This document shows positions 42,215 through 49,753 of a stretch of DNA of 64,000 bases, one piece after another (the stretch's first letter is position 1; each line of letters opens with the position of its first letter). The position numbers and the translations under genes were made by a program. The stretch is from Dyadobacter luticola (lineage in GTDB: Bacteria; Bacteroidota; Bacteroidia; Cytophagales; Spirosomataceae). The DNA is taken from contig NZ_VCEJ01000002.1 in assembly GCF_005860805.1 (NCBI RefSeq), positions 310,001 through 374,000 on the forward strand, written 5' to 3'. The notes below the pieces were generated by a model. It worked only from the letters and a program-made list of their open reading frames with translations, did no database searches and was not told the DNA's origin.

Positions 42215-42703
42215 ATGGTTGGTATGAAGCGGATAGCATTGATCGGAATTTTGAGTTTGATAACCGCTTGCACTTTCAGTTGGGCACAGACGGATAAGGG
42301 CGTGTACAAGGCATTGTCCAGCAGTGATGAGCAGACGATTGAAAAGGCGCTGGCGGAACTGGAAGGAGAAAAGGTATCATCTAAAACCAATGCTTACAAA
42401 GGTGTGCTGACGATGAAAAAGGCCGGCTTTGTAAATGGCGTGGGAGGGAAGTTGAAGACATTCAAAAAAGGGGTGAGGCTGCTGGAAGACGAGATTACGG
42501 CCAATCCTGCCAATGTTGAGTACCGTTTTTTGAGATTGACTATTCAGGAGCATGCGCCGGGGATTTTGAACTACAACAAGCAGCTGGACGAAGATAAGGA
42601 GGCGGTGGTGGCGGGTTACGGAAAGATGAACCCGGGCTTGAAAAATTACATTGCAGACTACGCCAAAGACTCAAAAGTTCTGAAAGAAGCCGATTTGAAA
42701 TAA
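42215..42703 (+). CDS. Exported protein of unknown function
   Basis: 162 residues, no family recognised. The signal peptide is MKRIALIGIL to FSWAQ (ATG 42215 or 42224, both in frame). The mature part is helical: AKALAELE-type repeats, then KTNAYKGVLTMKKAG and GILNYNKQLDEDKEAVVAGY. No Cys remains in the mature protein, so it is soluble periplasmic. It lies between the methyltransferase and darA genes with short gaps (27 and 23 bp), so it belongs to the same transcript and could act as an accessory or carrier. Confidence 0.76.
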   Translation: MVGMKRIALIGILSLITACTFSWAQTDKGVYKALSSSDEQTIEKALAELEGEKVSSKTNAYKGVLTMKKAGFVNGVGGKLKTFKKGVRLLEDEITANPANVEYRFLRLTIQEHAPGILNYNKQLDEDKEAVVAGYGKMNPGLKNYIADYAKDSKVLKEADLK

Positions 42704-42726
42704 TCGATTTAATGGATTGATCTTAA

Positions 42727-43635
42727 ATGAAAAAAATACTCGTCGTCAATTACTCACAAAGCGGACAACTGAATGAAATCATCGACCAGTTTTTGTTGCC
42801 GTTTGACCGTGACATTGTAGACCGGTTGCAAATCATTCCTGAAAAACCCTACATCTTCCCCTGGACTAGCGACGAATTTTTTGATAAAATGCCTGAGACG
42901 GTGCTCGAAGAGCCGATTCCGCTCAAACCTCTGCCATTTTCGGAAACCCGGTACGATCTCATCGTGATTGGTTATCAGCCCTGGTTCTTATCGCCGTCGC
43001 CCCCGGTAACTTCGCTGCTCAAAGATCCGACATTTAAAAATATTGCAAGAAACACGCCCATCGTAACCATCATCGGCGGGCGTAATATGTGGCTTAATTC
43101 CCAGGAAAGCGTTAAAAAATTGATCCGCGAAGCGGGCGGAAAACTGGTGGGGAACATTCCGCTGATGGACCGGACCTCCAATTTGGTGAGTGCGGTAACG
43201 ATCCTGCACTGGATGCTTACCGGTCGCAAAGACCGCAAATGGAATGTCTTTCCACTGCCAGGTGTGAGCCAGGAAGACATTCATAGCGCATCAATGTTTG
43301 GCGGGATTGTCAAATCAGCCTTTGAAAAACAGCAATACGCGGATCTTCAAAAGGAGATCCTGGCAACCGGCCTGATCGAAATTCCAACGGATATTTTATT
43401 TATCGAACAAAGGGCAAAAAAGCTTTTCCGGATCTGGGCAGGATTAATCAAAAAGAAAGGCAGTACCACGGAAAAGCGAAAAAAGCTGGTTGGCTTTTTC
43501 AAATATTACCTGCTGATCGCCCTGTTTATCATAGCGCCGATCATTCTCTTTGTTTACAATTTGCTGATCGCCCCGTTTACAAGAAATACGATTAAGAAGA
43601 AAAAAGAATATTTTTGTGGTGTTGAAACCAAATAA
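42727..43635 (+). CDS. darA: DarA-like dialkylresorcinol condensing enzyme
   Basis: Resembles DarA, which with DarB forms the resorcinol ring of dialkylresorcinols and flexirubins. The N-terminus ILVVNYSQSGQLNEI is a flavodoxin-like phosphate-binding strand-loop. YDLIVIGYQPWFLSPSPPVTSLL and IVTIIGGRNMWLNSQE are the hallmarks I associate with DarA. A hydrophobic stretch (LLIALFIIAPIILFVYNLL) near the C-terminus anchors it in the inner membrane, and the tail is basic. 302 residues. The darB gene starts 2 bp after its stop, so expression is coupled. Mechanism details are family knowledge. Confidence 0.88.
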   Translation: MKKILVVNYSQSGQLNEIIDQFLLPFDRDIVDRLQIIPEKPYIFPWTSDEFFDKMPETVLEEPIPLKPLPFSETRYDLIVIGYQPWFLSPSPPVTSLLKDPTFKNIARNTPIVTIIGGRNMWLNSQESVKKLIREAGGKLVGNIPLMDRTSNLVSAVTILHWMLTGRKDRKWNVFPLPGVSQEDIHSASMFGGIVKSAFEKQQYADLQKEILATGLIEIPTDILFIEQRAKKLFRIWAGLIKKKGSTTEKRKKLVGFFKYYLLIALFIIAPIILFVYNLLIAPFTRNTIKKKKEYFCGVETK

Positions 43636-43637
43636 TA

Positions 43638-44780
43638 ATGTCAGAAGCATATATTACCAGAATTGCCAAGTTTTTACCCAATGAGTCCGTTTCAAATGAT
43701 GAAATGGAAGAATATTTAGGATTCATCAACGGAAAGCCATCCAAGTCAAAAGCAATAGTTTTAAGGAATAATGGCATAAAAGCCAGGTACTATGCGCTTC
43801 GGAAAGACGGCACACTGACGCACACCAATGCAGAAATGGCGGCTGAGGCAGTGAAGGGTTTGTTTGCAAAAAATCCGGCTGAAATCGAAGAAATGGATTT
43901 GCTCAGCTGCGCAACTTCCAGTCCCGACCAGCTGATGCCGTCGCACGGTTCTATGGTGCACGGTTATCTGCCCGAATCTGGTCCGGTGGAGGTGGTATCA
44001 CCTTCGGGCGTTTGCTGCGCGGGAATGCACGCATTCAAGTACGCTTATATGCTAGTGAAGCTGGGCGAAAAGGAAAAAGCGGTGGCTTGCGCTTCGGAAA
44101 GATTGTCTACCGTATTGCGCGCCAGCCAGTTTGAGGAGGAAGTGCAGCAGCTTTTAAAGTTGGAACAAAATCCCTATCTGTCGTTTGAAAAGGACTTTTT
44201 AAGATGGATGTTGTCCGACGGCGCGGGTGCATTTTTAGTTGAGCCCAACCCAAACAGCGAAGGCATTTCACTGAAAATAGACTGGATTGAAGGTTGTTCG
44301 TATGCGAATGAGGAGGAAGCCTGCATGTATATGGGGGCGGACAAAACGGCCGACGGTTCGCTGAAGAGCTATAAAGATTACCCTGCCGAGGAGATCAATG
44401 ATCATTCGGTTTTTAGTATCAAGCAGGATGTGAAGTTGTTAGGCGAAAAAATCGTTAAATTAGGTTTTGCCAAGTTCCTGGAAATCATGAATAAGAAGGG
44501 GATGAGCATGGATGACGTGACGTATTTTCTGCCGCATTTGTCCAGCTATTTTTTCGAAAGCAAAATCGAGACTTTTTTTAAGGAAAACGGGATTGACGTA
44601 CCTAAGCATAAGTGGTATACCAATCTTGTCACAAAAGGTAATGTAGGTGCGGCTTCCATTTACATGATGCTGGAAGAAGTTTTTAACAGCGGTGCCCTGA
44701 AAAAAGGCGAAAAAATTCTGCTGGCCGTGCCCGAAAGCTCACGATTCTCCTACATGTTTTGTATGCTAACTGTGGTTTGA
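43638..44780 (+). CDS. darB: DarB/StlD-type beta-ketoacyl synthase (KAS III fold)
   Basis: KAS III-fold synthase that joins two fatty-acyl-derived units into a cyclohexanedione or resorcinol precursor. The nucleophile is C127 in GVCCAGMHAF. The active-site His lies in FLPHLSSYFFE and the Asn in TKGNVGAAS. All three catalytic residues are intact. N-terminal ITRIAKFLPNESVSNDEMEEYLG is typical of DarB. 380 residues. It follows DarA by 2 bp and is followed after 1 bp by a small gene. It should act on thioesters on the ACP encoded nearby, which is inference. Confidence 0.9.
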   Translation: MSEAYITRIAKFLPNESVSNDEMEEYLGFINGKPSKSKAIVLRNNGIKARYYALRKDGTLTHTNAEMAAEAVKGLFAKNPAEIEEMDLLSCATSSPDQLMPSHGSMVHGYLPESGPVEVVSPSGVCCAGMHAFKYAYMLVKLGEKEKAVACASERLSTVLRASQFEEEVQQLLKLEQNPYLSFEKDFLRWMLSDGAGAFLVEPNPNSEGISLKIDWIEGCSYANEEEACMYMGADKTADGSLKSYKDYPAEEINDHSVFSIKQDVKLLGEKIVKLGFAKFLEIMNKKGMSMDDVTYFLPHLSSYFFESKIETFFKENGIDVPKHKWYTNLVTKGNVGAASIYMMLEEVFNSGALKKGEKILLAVPESSRFSYMFCMLTVV

Positions 44781-44781
44781 C

Positions 44782-45180
44782 ATGAAAAAAGAAGACCTTC
44801 CCCAGGATCCCGGCGCGCTGGACAACTTTACCCGCGAAGTTTGCTACGTCAAAAACGAAGACGGTAAATATGAAACGGCGCTGAGTAAGGGGTGGGAGGT
44901 CAAGGCGCAGGCGTTGGACAGCGCCTGGGAAGATGTAAATGCGCGGATCGAGGAGGCGCGGCAGGCAGTTAAAAACGGCGAAAAAAGTCCGATACATTAT
45001 TTCATGGAACTTCGTTTGATGGACTTGCCGGTATTGTCGGGGTACACCGGATTTTTTCCGTTTTTTATCAAAAGACATTTAAAACCAGCCATTTTCGCAG
45101 GTTTAAGCGATCGGAAGCTGGCGAAATACGCGACTGCTTTCGACGTTACAGTGGAGGAATTAAAAAATTTTAAAGGTTGA
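44782..45180 (+). CDS. Small cytoplasmic protein of unknown function in the dar operon
   Basis: 132 residues, not assigned to a named family. No signal peptide or membrane segment. It is helical with acidic and basic stretches (SAWEDVNARIEEARQAVKNGE), then LSGYTGFFPFFIKRHLKPAIFAGLSDRKLAKYA, which could bind a protein or lipid partner. It is wedged between darB and the BtrH-like gene with a 1 bp gap and a 4 bp overlap, so it is made together with them. I think similar small genes accompany dar loci elsewhere but cannot verify that here. Confidence 0.78.
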   Translation: MKKEDLPQDPGALDNFTREVCYVKNEDGKYETALSKGWEVKAQALDSAWEDVNARIEEARQAVKNGEKSPIHYFMELRLMDLPVLSGYTGFFPFFIKRHLKPAIFAGLSDRKLAKYATAFDVTVEELKNFKG

Positions 45181-46217
45181 GGCAAGTGGATATTGGAAGT
45201 CAAACCGACGAGTTCAGGCACGTACAGACCGCACATTGCGAAAATGGCGTGACAACTGCGCTTTTACGGTACCATGGATTAGATTTTATGACCGAGCCGC
45301 TCGCTTTCGGGATGGGTTCCGGTCTTTTTTATATACAAATACCATTTCTGACCGTCAATAATGGTCCCGCGATTTCTTTCAGGACGATGCCGGGCGCGAT
45401 TTTCAAGCGGACCTGCAAGTCGTTGGGGGTGGACGTCACACGCAAGAAATTTTCGAATGTTGCTGCGGCTGAGGCTTTTCTGGATCAGAAAGTGAGAGAA
45501 GGCATCCCGGTAGGCTGCCAGGTCGGTGTTTTTCATTTGACCTATTTTCCCAAAGAATACCGCTTTCATTTTAACGCCCATAACCTTATCGTGTACGGCA
45601 AGGAAGGCGACCAATACCAGATCAGCGACCCGGTGATGGAAGATGTCACCACATTATCCCGCCCGGAATTGACACGCGTGCGTTTTGCACAAGGCCCGCT
45701 GGCGCCGAAAGGGCACATTTATTACCCCGAAAAAATACGTCCGATCACCGACGACATGATCCGCAAAGGCATCGTGAGCGGTATCAGGCGCAATGTGCGT
45801 GATATGATCCGCATTCCCGGAAATTTTGCCGGTGTAAACGGGATCAGGCACACATCTAATCACATCCGCAAGTGGCGCGATAAGCTTGGGCTGAAAAAAG
45901 CCAGCCTGTATCTTGGGCAGATCGTCCGGATGCAAGAAGAAATCGGTACTGGCGGCGGTGGATTCCGCTTTCTTTATGGTGCATTTCTGGAAGAGGCAGC
46001 GGCTTATTTGCAGGACGATCGCGTTTCGAATATTTCAGAAGACTTTACAAAAGCTGGTGATATGTGGCGCGCAAGTGCTATCAAAATGGCCGGGGTTTAC
46101 AAAGGAAGGCTTACCGAACAAAAGGATTTTGAAGAAATTGCCGATATGCTGCTGGATACGCGTCTGGTAGAGAAAGAGGCATTTCAAAAACTCGCCAGCC
46201 TCAACCTGGGTAAGTGA
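45177..46217 (+). CDS. BtrH-like protein (BtrH_N papain-like domain plus C-terminal DUF4872-type region)
   Basis: Resembles BtrH, the acyl-transfer enzyme of butirosin synthesis that moves an acyl group from an acyl carrier protein to an amine. The N-terminal Cys-protease-like domain (~10-150) has C21 in QTAHCENGVTTALLRYHG and the His in HFNAHNLIVYG. The C-terminal part (~180-346) is a helical DUF4872-like domain. The start is TTG 45177, giving a TTGA overlap with the previous stop. It is followed directly by the ABC exporter genes. It may transfer an acyl chain from the ACP to an acceptor. Function here is inference. Confidence 0.82.
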   Translation: MRQVDIGSQTDEFRHVQTAHCENGVTTALLRYHGLDFMTEPLAFGMGSGLFYIQIPFLTVNNGPAISFRTMPGAIFKRTCKSLGVDVTRKKFSNVAAAEAFLDQKVREGIPVGCQVGVFHLTYFPKEYRFHFNAHNLIVYGKEGDQYQISDPVMEDVTTLSRPELTRVRFAQGPLAPKGHIYYPEKIRPITDDMIRKGIVSGIRRNVRDMIRIPGNFAGVNGIRHTSNHIRKWRDKLGLKKASLYLGQIVRMQEEIGTGGGGFRFLYGAFLEEAAAYLQDDRVSNISEDFTKAGDMWRASAIKMAGVYKGRLTEQKDFEEIADMLLDTRLVEKEAFQKLASLNLGK

Positions 46218-46972
46218 CCGCTATGGAAACCCAGGTATGCATTGAAATTCAACAGGTTTCAAAAAGATATAAATCTTCCGGCGAGGACAGTCTCACCAAG
46301 GTGTCGCTGAACATTAGCTGTGGGGATGTTTTCGGTCTGCTCGGGCCGAATGGTGCGGGAAAGACCACATTGATCTCAATCCTTTGCGGCATCATACCAC
46401 CTACCTCAGGCCAGGTAACTTACTTTGTTGACGGAAATATTATTACGGAAAATGAGCGGAAGAGCATTATCGGGTTCGTACCGCAGGAATATGCTTTTTA
46501 CCAGGAACTGACGCCGCGCCAGAATCTGGACTATTTCGGCGCGATGTACAACATTCCAAAAAAAGAGCTTGAAATCCGCCGCGAGGAATTGCTGGAAGTT
46601 TTGGGACTTGCAAAGTCCGCTGATAAGAAAGTCGGAACATTCTCCGGCGGAATGAAACGGCGCGTGAACCTGGCCATCGGCATCATTCACAACCCTGAGA
46701 TCCTCTTCCTCGACGAACCGACGGTAGGTGTGGACGTCCAGAGCCGCAATGCCATCATCCGCTACCTGCAGCAAATTAATAAAGCTGGTACGACCATCAT
46801 TTACACTTCTCACCACATGTCCGAGGCGGAAGAATTCTGCAAGCACATTGCGCTGATCGACCATGGAAAGGTTATTGCTAAAGGTGAACTGGCGGGATTG
46901 AAAGCCGAAAACCAAGTGTCGGATCTGCAATCCTTATTCATCAACCTGACAGGCGAGGAGTACCGGGATTAG
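46214..46972 (+). CDS. ABC transporter ATP-binding protein
   Basis: ATPase subunit of a drug/lipid-type ABC exporter. Walker A LLGPNGAGKTTL near residue 42, Q-loop QEYAFYQELTPRQN, signature FSGGMKRRV near 145, Walker B ILFLDEPTVGVD and switch His in YTSHHMSEAEE are all intact. 252 residues. The start is GTG 46214 in a GTGA overlap; ATG 46223 is an equally good alternative. Its partner permease follows after 2 bp. Probably exports the lipid product of the cluster. Confidence 0.94.
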   Translation: MTAMETQVCIEIQQVSKRYKSSGEDSLTKVSLNISCGDVFGLLGPNGAGKTTLISILCGIIPPTSGQVTYFVDGNIITENERKSIIGFVPQEYAFYQELTPRQNLDYFGAMYNIPKKELEIRREELLEVLGLAKSADKKVGTFSGGMKRRVNLAIGIIHNPEILFLDEPTVGVDVQSRNAIIRYLQQINKAGTTIIYTSHHMSEAEEFCKHIALIDHGKVIAKGELAGLKAENQVSDLQSLFINLTGEEYRD

Positions 46973-46974
46973 CT

Positions 46975-48252
46975 ATGTTCAAAATATTTTCATCCTTACG
47001 GAAAGAGTTTCTCCTGCTTATCAATGATAAAGTCGGTCTGGCGTTGATGTTCGTTATGCCGGTTCTGCTGGTTTTTATCATTACCATTATTCAGGATAGT
47101 GCATATAAAATGGTGAATGAGAACCAGATACCGCTGCTGGTGGTAAATCACGACGCAGGCCCTGCCGGAAAACGACTGGTATCCTTGCTGGATAGTTCTG
47201 GTTTGTTTAAGGTTGATTCTCAAAATGATATCAAACAAAATTCTTTAAAATCCGAGTTGCTCTCCCGCGGAAAATTGCTCGCACTCTATATTCCCGAAAC
47301 ATTTACGGCTGGGCTGGAAAGCAATGCAGGTGACGTCAGCAACATTCTGATGGATGATCTGGGGCTGGAACATGACACTACCGGCCAGCAAAAAGTCAGT
47401 ATGCCACGGCTGTCGTTTTACAATGATCCGGTTTTGCAGGAAAATTACAGCTACTCGGTGATGGGCATCATTCAGTCGTACATGAGCGTGATAGAAAATT
47501 CGCTGATGATCGATAACATGTACGCGACCCTGGATCTGGGGAGCAAGTCGGAAATTTTAAAGAAAAAGATTATTAGTAACCGCGTGCACATCGACCAGAT
47601 TGTTGCCAGCAACAACAATTCTACGGCTATCCCAAACTCTACGCAGCATAATGTGCCTGCCTGGACGATTTTCGCCATGTTTTTTATGGTTGTATCGCTC
47701 GGCAGCAACATTGTAAAAGAGCGGGTGAGCGGCAGCTTTCTGAGATTGAAGACAATGCCAACCACATTCATGCTGGTCATGTTCAGTAAAATGGCAGTGT
47801 ATGTGGTGGTGGCTATATTTCAGGTAACGCTCACATTTTCGATGGGTATCTGGATTTTGCCCAAACTAGGATTACCACAACTCACTGTGCCACACAATTT
47901 TGTGGCGCTGGCGGCGGTGGTTTTTATGAGCAGTATGGCCGCAGTGAGCTATGCTTTAATGATAGGGGCTTTTGCAAAAACCGAACAGCAGGCTAATGGT
48001 TTCGGGGCAATCTCCATCATAATTTTTGGCGCGATCGGAGGAATCCTTGTGCCGACATTTGTGATGCCTGCTTTCATGCAGTTTGCCAGCAATTTTTCGC
48101 CCCTGCACTGGTGTCTGGAAGGTTTTTATGTGTTATTTCTCAAAGGCGGGAGCTGGCAGGAGCTGCGGTATGTGTTCGCGTTTCTGGGCGTTTTTATCCT
48201 GATATGTCAAATAGGCACTTATTTTAAGCTGAGGTTAGAAAGAATTATTTAA
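46975..48252 (+). CDS. ABC-2 type transporter permease
   Basis: Membrane subunit of the exporter. One N-terminal transmembrane helix (~20-38, GLALMFVMPVLLVFIITII) is followed by a large extracytoplasmic domain (~45-215) and a C-terminal block of about five membrane helices, including FAMFFMVVSLGSNIVKERVSGSFLRLK, the typical ABC-2 coupling motif. 425 residues. It sits between its ATPase gene and the ACP gene in one transcript. Substrate is not identifiable from sequence; the neighbours suggest a lipid or pigment. Confidence 0.92.
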   Translation: MFKIFSSLRKEFLLLINDKVGLALMFVMPVLLVFIITIIQDSAYKMVNENQIPLLVVNHDAGPAGKRLVSLLDSSGLFKVDSQNDIKQNSLKSELLSRGKLLALYIPETFTAGLESNAGDVSNILMDDLGLEHDTTGQQKVSMPRLSFYNDPVLQENYSYSVMGIIQSYMSVIENSLMIDNMYATLDLGSKSEILKKKIISNRVHIDQIVASNNNSTAIPNSTQHNVPAWTIFAMFFMVVSLGSNIVKERVSGSFLRLKTMPTTFMLVMFSKMAVYVVVAIFQVTLTFSMGIWILPKLGLPQLTVPHNFVALAAVVFMSSMAAVSYALMIGAFAKTEQQANGFGAISIIIFGAIGGILVPTFVMPAFMQFASNFSPLHWCLEGFYVLFLKGGSWQELRYVFAFLGVFILICQIGTYFKLRLERII

Positions 48253-48287
48253 GTTTGAATTCGCACAAAGAAAATTACCAATTCAGA

Positions 48288-48554
48288 ATGGACATAGAAA
48301 GTTTAAAACCCGTCCTCAAGGGACAAATTGTACAATATTTGAACTTATTGGATGTAAATCCGGCCGATATCAGAGATGACGAGCCACTTTTTGGCGGCGA
48401 TCTGGGCCTGGATTCCATCGATTCCCTCGAATTGGTTGTGCTGCTGGAAAGGGAATACGGCATCAAAATCACCAACCCCGCCGAAGGCAGGAAAATCCTC
48501 GTCGACGTAAACCACATGGCAGAGTACATTCTTGCCAACACCAAAACCGCCTGA
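48288..48554 (+). CDS. Acyl carrier protein
   Basis: Small acidic carrier of 88 residues. The phosphopantetheine serine is S43 in LGLDSIDSLEL. The start is ATG 48288 (MDIESLKP); the in-frame TTG at 48255 adds only 11 atypical residues. It is directly followed by a KAS II gene, and the phosphopantetheinyl transferase that could arm it is at 35302-35928. It is probably dedicated to this cluster rather than to housekeeping lipid synthesis. Confidence 0.93.
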   Translation: MDIESLKPVLKGQIVQYLNLLDVNPADIRDDEPLFGGDLGLDSIDSLELVVLLEREYGIKITNPAEGRKILVDVNHMAEYILANTKTA

Positions 48555-48556
48555 GT

Positions 48557-49753
48557 ATGAGCAGGGCGCTGGTGACAGGCATGGGGATTATTTCGGCGAT
48601 TGGTGAAGATCTGGCAGGCAATCATCATAGTTTACGCGAAGGCCACACCGGGATCGGCAGAGCCTCTCATTTTCAATCACATTATGTCGGAACATTGCCT
48701 TTCGGGGAATGCCGGATCAGTAATGAGCAGCTCAAAACCATGCTCGGACTGGAAAACAGCTCGGGTTATACCCGTACTTGCCTGCTTGCCGACAAAGCTT
48801 TTTCTGAGGCCATAAAAGATGCAGGCCTTTTCGAAAACGACATTTCTTCTTTTGATACGGCACTGATTTCTGCCAGCACCGTCGGCGGAATGTGCCTGAC
48901 CGATCAGCTTTATGAAGATGCCAATCTGAAATCCGCCGGTTCACCTTATCTGGACGCTTACAGCTGCTCGGCGCATACCTTCAAATTGATTAACCGCTAC
49001 AAAATCAGGGGTTTCACAGATACGATCAACACCGCCTGCTCTTCCTCCGCAAACGCGATCATGATGGGCGTGCGGCTCATCCGGTCGGGTAGGGCTAAAC
49101 GCGTGATCGTGGGCGGCGTGGATAGTTTGGCAAAATATACCGTCAATGGTTTTAATGCATTGAAAATCCTTTCCGAATCAGCGTGTAAACCTTTTGACGA
49201 CAATCGAAATGGTTTGAATCTGGGTGAGGGCGCGGCTTATCTGGTTTTGGAAGCGGAAGAAATTGTAAAAGGTAAAAAGGTATATGCCGAAGTGGCTGGT
49301 TTTGGGAATGCAAATGATGCGCACCATCCCTCGGCAATGTCAGATGAGGCTGTCGGAGCGATCCGCTCCATGCGTGAAGCTGTGGCCGTTTCAGGAATTG
49401 ATTTTGAGGAAATCGGGTATGTGAATGCGCATGGTACCGGCACGCGGAATAATGACGAAGTGGAGTTATTTGGGTTAAATCAGCTATTTGCAAAAGTTCC
49501 GCCTTATAATTCTACGAAATCCTACACCGGACATACATTGGGTGCGGCGGGTGCGGTGGAGGCGATTTACAGCATTTTGAGCATCGTGAATGCGGAGCTT
49601 TATCCGAGTTTGAATGTTGAAATGCCGATCAGCAATTTTGATGTAAAACCGATTGATAAGTTGCTTCAAAACCAGGAAATCCGGTACGTACTTTCCAACT
49701 CCTTTGGTTTTGGCGGAAACTGCACTTCGCTGGTTTTCGGCTCGGTAAACTAG
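48557..49753 (+). CDS. Beta-ketoacyl-ACP synthase II-like enzyme
   Basis: Condensing enzyme of the FabF/KAS II type, extending acyl chains on an ACP. The Cys-His-His triad is complete: C161 in TACSSSANA, the first His in VNAHGTGT and the second in [25 protein letters not shown] is the usual C-terminal pattern. 398 residues, slightly shorter than housekeeping FabF (~412). The start is 2 bp after the ACP stop. Being the last gene of the run, it shares the palindrome CTAG with the stop codon of the convergent mutase, with no terminator between them. Confidence 0.92.
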   Translation: MSRALVTGMGIISAIGEDLAGNHHSLREGHTGIGRASHFQSHYVGTLPFGECRISNEQLKTMLGLENSSGYTRTCLLADKAFSEAIKDAGLFENDISSFDTALISASTVGGMCLTDQLYEDANLKSAGSPYLDAYSCSAHTFKLINRYKIRGFTDTINTACSSSANAIMMGVRLIRSGRAKRVIVGGVDSLAKYTVNGFNALKILSESACKPFDDNRNGLNLGEGAAYLVLEAEEIVKGKKVYAEVAGFGNANDAHHPSAMSDEAVGAIRSMREAVAVSGIDFEEIGYVNAHGTGTRNNDEVELFGLNQLFAKVPPYNSTKSYTGHTLGAAGAVEAIYSILSIVNAELYPSLNVEMPISNFDVKPIDKLLQNQEIRYVLSNSFGFGGNCTSLVFGSVN

